NCBI GenBank assembly: GCA_013824045.1
Contig: PNND01000311.1
Location: forward strand, 1 to 8,487
Origin: Rhodobacter sp.
GTDB lineage: Bacteria > Pseudomonadota > Alphaproteobacteria > Rhodobacterales > Rhodobacteraceae
Length of the DNA: 8,487 bases
Direction of reading: 5' to 3'
Every line of letters starts with the position of its first letter. Position 1 is the first letter of the stretch. The notes under the pieces are model-generated. The model saw only the letters and a list, made by a program, of their open reading frames with translations. It ran no database searches and had not been told where the DNA came from. Positions 1 to 5,183 of this stretch are shown piece by piece. Both the position numbers and the translations under genes were made by a program.

Positions 1-287
1 AAACCCGTCAGCTTGACCGCCCGGACGAGGCGGGAGAGATCGCCGCCGCAGGCCTTTTTGACTTGGGCAAGGAGCGAGATGGCGCAGGATTTCGCGGCTT
101 CGGCCCCCTGTTCGATGGACATGTCATCGCCTAGGCGGCCCTTTATGAGGCCGTTGGCGTTCTGGCTGATCTGGCCGGAGACGTGGACGATGTTGCCCAG
201 CACGACGAAGGGAACGTAATTCGCCGCCGGGGCGGGGGCATCGGGGAGGGTGACGCCAAGTTCGGCGAGGCGGGCTTCGATGGACAT
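1..287 (-). CDS. RidA (YjgF/YER057c/UK114) family protein, partial, C-terminus missing
   Basis: The reading frame starts at the ATG whose complement is at 285-287 and stays open to the window edge, giving 95 residues; related proteins are about 150 residues long. A good ribosome-binding site (GGAGGA) lies about three bases upstream of the ATG. The N-terminus reads MSIEARLAELGVTLPDAP, followed by NYVPFV, VHVSGQIS and, near the cut, LVRAVKLTGF. This matches the longer RidA-like subgroup in which an LP-x-AP-x-P-x-NYVPF segment precedes the first beta strand. Family members are small trimeric cytosolic proteins; RidA itself hydrolyses reactive enamine/imine intermediates released by PLP enzymes. 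The catalytic arginine of RidA lies in the missing half, so true deaminase activity cannot be judged. The gene lies 76 bp downstream of the exporter adaptor gene on the same strand but probably has its own promoter. Confidence 0.9.
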   Translation of the reverse strand, partial: MSIEARLAELGVTLPDAPAPAANYVPFVVLGNIVHVSGQISQNANGLIKGRLGDDMSIEQGAEAAKSCAISLLAQVKKACGGDLSRLVRAVKLTG

Positions 288-322
288 GGTTCCTCCGGTT
301 CGGCGTGTTTCGGCTGGGACGG

Positions 323-351
323 AGGCTAGCCGCGCGCGGTGCGGGCGGCAA
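323..351 (-). promoter_or_regulatory. candidate sigma-70-type promoter for the RidA-family gene
   Basis: On the minus strand a TTGCCG box (346-351) and a TAGCCT box (323-328) are separated by exactly 17 bases. The first transcribed base would fall near 316, leaving a leader of about 30 nt before the ATG at 287. TTG at the start of the -35 box with a degenerate GC-tolerant -10 box is common for housekeeping promoters in high-GC alphaproteobacteria. This is pattern matching only; read-through from the upstream exporter genes is also possible because no terminator-like hairpin with a T-run is visible between them. Confidence 0.4.
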
Positions 352-363
352 GGCGCGATGGCA

Positions 364-1665
364 TCAGGATTCGCGGAAGGCCTGACGGAAGTAATCGGTA
401 AAAGGTTGCAGCAGGTAGGCGATGGGGGTGCGGGTGCCGGTGCGGATGAAGGCATCGACCGGCATGCCGGGCAGAAGGGTAAGACCGTCGAGCCGGGTGA
501 TTTCCTGCGGGGGCAGGGTGATTTCGGCCCGGAAGAAGGTTTGGCCTGTGGCTTGATCGGCCAGCGCATCGGCGGAGACGAGGGCGAGGGTGCCTGAGAG
601 TTCCGGAGTGTCGCGGGCGGAGAGGGCGGGAAAGACGAGACGGACAGCCTGGCCGATGCGAACCTCGTCGATATTGGCGGGGGGGATGCGGATGGCGATG
701 ATGAGCGGGCGGTCCTGCGGGACAAGGTAGAGGATCGGATCGGCCGGGCGGAGTACGGCGCGGGGCGTGGTGACCGAGAGGCCAAGCACGGTGCCAGAGA
801 CCGGGGCGCGGATATCGAGCCGGGCGATGCGTTCGGCCAGCGCGCCGCGCCGTTCGGCAAGCTCACGTTCGGTGGGGCCGATGTCGCGCAGTTCGGCGGT
901 GGCCTCTTCGCGGCGCAGGGCGGCGAGGCGGAGGGTTTCGATATCAATCTCGGTTATGCGGCCTTCGGCCTGGGCGCGCAGGGCGGCAAGCTCGCCGATG
1001 CGGCCCTGCAGGCTGGCGGCTTCGCGTTGCAGGGCCAGAACGCGGGCGGCTTGGGCGAGGCCACGGTCAAGCAGGGATTGCTGGTCGGAGAGTTCGCGGG
1101 TGATCAGGTCTGTCTGGGTGATGAGGGCGGCGGATTGTGCGTCGATCCCGTTGATCTGTGCGCCCGTCTGGGTCTTGCGGCGGGCGAGTTGTTCGGATTG
1201 GCGGGCGATGGTTTCAAGGCGGGCCATGAACAGGCGGCGTTGACCTTCGAGTTGTTCGGCCACGTCGGGGCGGGTGGCGGCGAGGGCGGTCAGGTCAGGC
1301 GGGAAGGTGAGGGCGGGGGCATCGTCCCGCTCGGCCTCTAGCCGGGCGCGGCGGGCGCGGATTTCGTGAAGCTGGGCTTCGACGATGCTGTGTTCGGAGC
1401 GCAGGAGCGCGCCGTCGAGCGAGAGGAGCAGATCGCCCGCCTGCACCTGCTGGCCTTCGCGGACGGAGATGCTTGCGATCACGCCGCCATCGGGGTGCTG
1501 GACGATCTGGCGGTTCTGGTCGACCTGAATCTGGCCCGGCGCGATGACCGCGCCATCAAGCTCGGTGCCGCTGCCCCAGAGGCCGAGGAGGGCGACGAGC
1601 GCAGCGAGGGTGGCAAGCCCCGCGCGGATGTGGCGGCGGGCGGACCAGTCGGGGGTGGGGGTCAT
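364..1665 (-). CDS. HlyD-family type I secretion periplasmic adaptor subunit (PrtE-like)
   Basis: This 433-residue protein is the membrane-fusion partner of the upstream ABC exporter; it would bridge the inner-membrane ATPase and a TolC-like outer-membrane channel. A short cytoplasmic N-terminus is followed by a single membrane segment (about residues 15-31). A lipoyl/barrel-sandwich half-motif follows at about 55-85 (HPDGGVIASISVREGQQV). A long Ala/Arg/Glu/Gln-rich stretch predicted to form coiled coil covers about 90-283. The second sandwich half (RAPVSGTVLGL, 286-296) and a C-terminal beta-barrel region come next. The end, TRTPIAYLLQPFTDYFRQAF, is characteristic of type I adaptors, and the length is normal. 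The ATG lies in an ATGA overlap with the stop of the ABC gene, behind a G-rich ribosome-binding site (GGGGGG), so the two are probably translationally coupled. The substrate cannot be told from the sequence. Confidence 0.95.
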   Translation of the reverse strand: MTPTPDWSARRHIRAGLATLAALVALLGLWGSGTELDGAVIAPGQIQVDQNRQIVQHPDGGVIASISVREGQQVQAGDLLLSLDGALLRSEHSIVEAQLHEIRARRARLEAERDDAPALTFPPDLTALAATRPDVAEQLEGQRRLFMARLETIARQSEQLARRKTQTGAQINGIDAQSAALITQTDLITRELSDQQSLLDRGLAQAARVLALQREAASLQGRIGELAALRAQAEGRITEIDIETLRLAALRREEATAELRDIGPTERELAERRGALAERIARLDIRAPVSGTVLGLSVTTPRAVLRPADPILYLVPQDRPLIIAIRIPPANIDEVRIGQAVRLVFPALSARDTPELSGTLALVSADALADQATGQTFFRAEITLPPQEITRLDGLTLLPGMPVDAFIRTGTRTPIAYLLQPFTDYFRQAFRES

Positions 1666-3395
1666 CGGATGCCCCCCGGCGCGACCTTGCCCACGATATC
1701 ACCGGCGTTCTGGACCATGTCGCGCAGGACCTGATCGCGCGGGCCGAAGGCGCGGCGCAGGCCGTCTTCGAGCACGAGGAGGAGGTCGCATTCCTGAATG
1801 GCGGCGGGGCGGTGGGCCATGATGAGGGCGGCACCGCCTGCGGCCTTGTGCGCGCGGATGGCGGCGTTGACGGCGAGGGAGCCTTCATTGTCGAGGTTCG
1901 AGTTGGGCTCATCCAGAATGAGTAGGACGGGTTGGCCGTAGAGCGCGCGGGCGAGGCCGATGCGTTGGATTTGGCCGCCGGACAAGAGGCCACCGGTGCT
2001 GTCGAGGCGGGTGTCATAGCCGCGCGGCAGGCGAAGGATCATGTCATGGGCGGCGGCGGCCTGTGCTGCGGCCACGATGCGGGCATCATCGGTGGGGGCG
2101 AGGCGGGCGATGTTTTCGGCGATGGTGCCGTCAAACAGGCTGACGCGTTGCGGCAGGTAGCCGATCAAGGCGCCGAGGCGGTCGGGGTCGAATTGGTCAA
2201 GGCTGGCCCCATCAAGGCGGATGCTGCCCGAGGCGGGTGGCCAAAGGCCGGTGAGCGCGCGGGCGAGGGTGGATTTGCCCGCGCCGGATGGGCCGATCAC
2301 GCCGAGCGCCTGACCGGGCTGCAGGGAAAAGGACAGGCCGCGCAGGGTGGGGGCGGATTGGCCGGGGGGGATGAGGGTTAGGTTTGCCACCTCGATCTTG
2401 GCGGCGGGGCGGGGCAGGGCGGTGCGGGGGGCGGTTTGCGGGACGCGGGAGAGCAGTTCGGCCAGCCGGGCGCGCGCCCCGAGCGTGCGGGTCAGGATGG
2501 GCCATTGCGCGACGGTCTGTTCGATCGGTTGCAGTGCACGGCCCATCAGGATGGAGGCGGCGATCATCGCGCCTGCAGTGAGTTCGCCCTGCAGCACAAC
2601 CCATGCGGCAAGGCCCAGCATGGCCGATTGCAGATAGAGGCGGAACCCGCGCGAGGCGGCGGACCAGCTGCCGCCGCTGTCACCGGCGGCGATGTTTTCC
2701 TGCAGGGCGGTGCTGCGGGTTTTCTGCCAGCGGGCGAAGGCGGCACCGGTCATGCCAAGGGCGCGGAGCGTCTCGGCCTCGGCGCGCATCCTGTCGGCCT
2801 GTCGGTCGGCGAGGAGGGCGGTTTCATTGGCGCGTTGCAGGGCGTGGTGGGTGTTGCGCTGATTGAGCAGGGCCATGCCGAGGATTACCGCCGCGCCGGC
2901 GATGGCCAGCCAGCCGAGAATGGGGTGAAAGATGAAGATGGCGGCGAAATAGAGCGGTGCCCATGGCATGTCGATCAGGGCGGTGACGGATTGCGAGGAC
3001 CAGAAGGTACGGATCGCCTCGACATCGCGCTGGGCGGCGAGGGCAGCGGTGTCATCGGGGGCCGTGGACTGGCGGGTGAGAGCGGCGTTGAAGACTCGCG
3101 GATCAAGTGCATCCTGAAGGCCCGCGCCGATGCGGGCGAGGATACGGCTTCGCAGGTGATCGAAGACGGCCATGATGACGAAAAGCGCGGTCATCAGCAG
3201 GGTGAGGGCCACGAGGGTGGCTTCGGATTGGCTGCCAAGGACGCGATCATAGACCTGCAGCATATAAAGCGGGCTGGTCAGCATCAGCAGATTGACGGCG
3301 CTGGAAAAGACTATGGTGGCGATGAAGAGGCCGCGCTGCGACTTGAAGGCAAGGCGCAATTCCGCCGCGCCGGGGGAGGGTCCGCTTCGCCACAT
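1662..3395 (-). CDS. type I secretion system permease/ATPase (PrtD-like ABC exporter)
   Basis: This 577-residue protein has a fused membrane domain and nucleotide-binding domain, the usual size for PrtD-type exporters, and has no N-terminal C39 peptidase or C39-like domain. Hydrophobic segments lie at about residues 22-48, 59-78, 145-178 (two helices around a short turn) and 255-285. The ATPase domain shows Walker A GPSGAGKST (368-376), Q-loop YLPQ (413-416), signature LSGGQ (471-475), Walker B LLILDEP (491-497, with D495 and E496) followed by NSNLD as in type I exporters, and the switch histidine in MAHRP (H528). It would energise one-step export of a protein from the cytosol with the HlyD-like adaptor, which overlaps it by 4 bp. 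A purine-rich AAGGA lies about 10 bases upstream of the ATG, a slightly long spacing. No substrate gene is in view. Confidence 0.95.
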   Translation of the reverse strand: MWRSGPSPGAAELRLAFKSQRGLFIATIVFSSAVNLLMLTSPLYMLQVYDRVLGSQSEATLVALTLLMTALFVIMAVFDHLRSRILARIGAGLQDALDPRVFNAALTRQSTAPDDTAALAAQRDVEAIRTFWSSQSVTALIDMPWAPLYFAAIFIFHPILGWLAIAGAAVILGMALLNQRNTHHALQRANETALLADRQADRMRAEAETLRALGMTGAAFARWQKTRSTALQENIAAGDSGGSWSAASRGFRLYLQSAMLGLAAWVVLQGELTAGAMIAASILMGRALQPIEQTVAQWPILTRTLGARARLAELLSRVPQTAPRTALPRPAAKIEVANLTLIPPGQSAPTLRGLSFSLQPGQALGVIGPSGAGKSTLARALTGLWPPASGSIRLDGASLDQFDPDRLGALIGYLPQRVSLFDGTIAENIARLAPTDDARIVAAAQAAAAHDMILRLPRGYDTRLDSTGGLLSGGQIQRIGLARALYGQPVLLILDEPNSNLDNEGSLAVNAAIRAHKAAGGAALIMAHRPAAIQECDLLLVLEDGLRRAFGPRDQVLRDMVQNAGDIVGKVAPGGIR

Positions 3396-3711
3396 GCGCC
3401 GCGCGTCCTTTTCAACCTGTCACTCGATACCCGGCGGGTTCCCGCCTGACCTATGGATTAGCATGGTGGTGGGGGGGCTGCCACGGAGAAGTTTGGGGGA
3501 AAGGTGAAGGGTGGCGGGCCGGTTTGCGCCATCGGCGGGGGCAGGGACATCTGAAAATGCGTCTGATGCGTAGAATGGAGGCGGGTGTGGCGGGTTTCCG
3601 CAATTCGTGACCGCAGCGACACGGTGGGGCGGTTGTCATGGGGGGCAGGGAGGCATAAGGCTGGACCCTGACGCTTTGCACCGCGGATCGGGACCGGATT
3701 TTGGGAGCAGG
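3396..3711. other. divergent intergenic region between exporter and mlaA-mlaC
   Basis: These 316 bases hold no convincing gene. They must contain the promoters of both flanking transcription units. Next to the exporter there is a perfect short palindrome GGCGGGTTCCCGCC (3433-3446) that would lie in the exporter mRNA leader. From 3471 to 3541 the plus strand is very G-rich, with five runs of three or more G. A short direct repeat ATGCGT occurs at 3557-3562 and 3566-3571. On the mlaA side a possible promoter is listed separately. I found no well-matched -35/-10 pair for the exporter gene. Confidence 0.6.
3633..3661 (+). promoter_or_regulatory. possible mlaA-mlaC promoter
   Basis: TTGTCA (3633-3638) matches the sigma-70 -35 consensus at five of six positions. 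Seventeen bases later is TAAGGC (3656-3661); alternatively CATAAG (3654-3659) gives a better -10 match with a short 15-base spacer. Either choice gives a leader of about 45 nt before the mlaA ATG at 3712. The -10 element is poor, so this is only the best candidate in the region. Confidence 0.3.
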
Positions 3712-4506
3712 ATGGATTTGGCGCATGTGACGATTACGGGCCGGGCAGCCGGTCGCCTTGGGCGGATCGCCCTGCCCATGGGTCTGTGCGCGCTGATGCT
3801 GGCGGCCTGCGGACCTGCGCCGATGGCAAGCGGGGTGAATGACCCGAATGAGGCGCAGAACCGCGAGATACACGCCTTCAACCGCGGCGTGGACAAGGTG
3901 CTGCTGCGGCCGACGGCGAACACTTACAGTTCGATCCTGCCAGAGCCGGTGGAGCAGGGAATTTCGAACTTTGCCACCAATCTGGATGCGCCGGGGGATG
4001 TGCTGAACAACGTTCTTCAGCTGCGGCTGGGCAAGGCGGCGGAGAACACGCTGCGCTTTGCGATCAATACCACGGTGGGGGTTGGCGGACTGTTCGATCC
4101 GGCCACCGCGCTGGGCGTGGCGGGCGACCCGACCGATTTCGGCGAGACGCTGCATATCTGGGGCGCACCCGAAGGGCAGTATGCCGAAGTGCCCTTCATG
4201 GGGCCGACGACGAGCCGCGATCTGGTGGGTGTGATCGTTGATGTTGCGGCGAACCCGGTGCGGTTGGTCTTGCCGCAGCCGGAATCCTATTACGCGACGG
4301 GAACGAAGGTCGCCTCGCGGCTGAGTGATCGGGCGCGCTATTCCGAGACGGTCGATTCCATTCTATATGATAGTGCCGACAGCTATGCGCAGACGCGCCT
4401 GCTGTTCTTGCAGAACCGTCGCTTCGCACTGGGGGGTGCGGCTGGTGAGGCGGATGTTGGTTTCGAAGACCCTTACTCAGATTTCGAGGACCCCTATGCG
4501 GAATGA
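3712..4506 (+). CDS. mlaA: MlaA (VacJ) family outer-membrane lipoprotein
   Basis: MlaA sits in the outer membrane and removes misplaced phospholipids from the outer leaflet, passing them to periplasmic MlaC. The ATG at 3712 is preceded by GGGAGCAGG and gives 264 residues. Residues 1-33 form a lipoprotein signal with hydrophobic core and lipobox L-A-A-C, the acylated cysteine being C33. A later ATG at 3778 (residue 23) would also keep the lipobox but has a weaker ribosome-binding site. The mature part has the family hallmarks: NDPNEAQNREIHAFNR, a central region with the AINTTVGVGGLFDPA segment, then GPTTSRD, NPVR and near the end YAQTRLLFLQNRR. The acidic tail contains FEDPY twice. The frame stays open upstream to a GTG at 3607, but that extension lacks any family similarity. 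The gene overlaps mlaC by 11 bp. Confidence 0.93.
   Translation: MDLAHVTITGRAAGRLGRIALPMGLCALMLAACGPAPMASGVNDPNEAQNREIHAFNRGVDKVLLRPTANTYSSILPEPVEQGISNFATNLDAPGDVLNNVLQLRLGKAAENTLRFAINTTVGVGGLFDPATALGVAGDPTDFGETLHIWGAPEGQYAEVPFMGPTTSRDLVGVIVDVAANPVRLVLPQPESYYATGTKVASRLSDRARYSETVDSILYDSADSYAQTRLLFLQNRRFALGGAAGEADVGFEDPYSDFEDPYAE
4462..4497 (+). repeat. C-terminal FEDPY duplication in MlaA
   Basis: Two copies of the pentapeptide FEDPY, separated by two residues (S-D), end the MlaA protein (codons 4462-4476 and 4483-4497). The DNA copies differ at third positions (gaagacccttac versus gaggacccctat). The second copy contributes GAGGA, the ribosome-binding site of mlaC, and the first two bases of its ATG. 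Confidence 0.7.
4486..4490 (+). promoter_or_regulatory. mlaC ribosome-binding site inside mlaA
   Basis: GAGGA lies five bases ahead of the ATG at 4496 and decides the mlaC start over a second in-frame ATG at 4523, which has no comparable site. Because it is inside the mlaA coding sequence, mlaC translation is probably coupled to mlaA. Confidence 0.65.
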
Positions 4507-5113
4507 TCACAACTCGGCCCGGATGACACGCCGGGGATTCACCTCGATTGCGCTGGCGGCGACGGCGGCCTTTGGTCTGCCGATGCCGGCCTTTGCGCTG
4601 ACCGTCGACGATGCGCGCGGATTGATCGATTCCGCAGTGGCGGATGTGAACCGCATCATCGCTTCGGGCAAATCGGAAAACGCGATGTTCGGGGATTTCG
4701 AACGGATGTTCGCGCGCTATGCCGATGTGCCGGTGATCGCGCGGTCGGCGCTGGGGCCTGCGGCGCGGCAGGCGAGCGGGGGGCAGCTGTCGGCCTTTAC
4801 CAAGGCCTATCAGGGTTATCTGAGCCGCAAGTATGGCCGCCGGTTCCGCGAATTCATCGGGGGGCGGATTGAGGTGACGGATGCGCGCCCGATCAAGAGC
4901 TATTTCGAGGTGATCTCTGTCGCCTATCTGCAGGGTGAGGCGCCGTTTGATCTGCGCTGGCATGTGTCGGACAAGTCGGGGAAGAACCTGTTCTTCAACA
5001 TCATCATCGAAGGGGTCAACATGCTGGCCTCGGAGCGGACGGAGATCGGCGCGCTGCTTGATCGCAATGGGGGCGATATTGACCGGCTGGTGGCGGAGTT
5101 GAAGACGATCTGA
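4496..5113 (+). CDS. mlaC: MlaC-type periplasmic phospholipid-binding protein (Tgt2/MlaC family)
   Basis: MlaC shuttles phospholipids across the periplasm between outer-membrane MlaA and the inner-membrane MlaFEDB ABC complex. The start chosen gives 205 residues, typical for the family. The N-terminus has a twin-arginine-like signal: T-R-R-G-F-T-S at residues 11-17, a moderately hydrophobic core and a probable cleavage site A-F-A before LTVDD (after residue 34). The mature protein shows the expected pattern: an N-terminal helical region, SAFTKAYQGYLSRKYGRRF (99-117), beta strands including SYFEVISVAYL and FDLRWHVSD, then the diagnostic IIIEGVNMLASERTEI (169-184) and NGGDIDRLVAELK (191-203). 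An alternative start at 4523 (MTRRGF) would keep the signal. No mlaD, mlaE or mlaF is present here, so those subunits must be encoded elsewhere. Confidence 0.9.
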   Translation: MRNDHNSARMTRRGFTSIALAATAAFGLPMPAFALTVDDARGLIDSAVADVNRIIASGKSENAMFGDFERMFARYADVPVIARSALGPAARQASGGQLSAFTKAYQGYLSRKYGRRFREFIGGRIEVTDARPIKSYFEVISVAYLQGEAPFDLRWHVSDKSGKNLFFNIIIEGVNMLASERTEIGALLDRNGGDIDRLVAELKTI

Positions 5114-5135
5114 CCTTGGTCACAGGGTGACATTC

Positions 5136-5170
5136 AAAACCCGCCGGGGATGGCCTCCGGCGGGTTTTTT
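5136..5170 (+). terminator. intrinsic terminator after mlaC, possibly bidirectional
   Basis: A 12-bp perfect inverted repeat, AAAACCCGCCGG (5136-5147) and CCGGCGGGTTTT (5157-5168), encloses a 9-base loop and is followed by a T-run to 5170. It lies 22 bases after the mlaC stop and 13 bases beyond the stop of the convergent penicillin-binding protein gene, so it can end the mlaC transcript and perhaps the opposite one too, though the T-tract on the minus strand is only four bases. Confidence 0.9.
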
Positions 5171-5183
5171 CTTTGGGCGCGGG

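Noticed and set aside
2436..3449. 337-residue open frame on the plus strand antisense to the ABC exporter gene
   Set aside because: High-GC shadow of a clear ABC transporter gene; glycine/alanine-rich translation without recognisable motifs. The same applies to the other long frames opposite the adaptor, mlaA, mlaC and penicillin-binding protein genes.
3557..3610. 17-codon open frame with repeated ATGCGT upstream of mlaA
   Set aside because: No ribosome-binding site, no recognisable peptide, and probably upstream of the mlaA transcript start; treated as a chance frame.
3607..3711. GTG-initiated 35-residue N-terminal extension of MlaA
   Set aside because: No ribosome-binding site, no family similarity, and it would bury the lipoprotein signal peptide; the ATG at 3712 has a proper site and positions the lipobox correctly.
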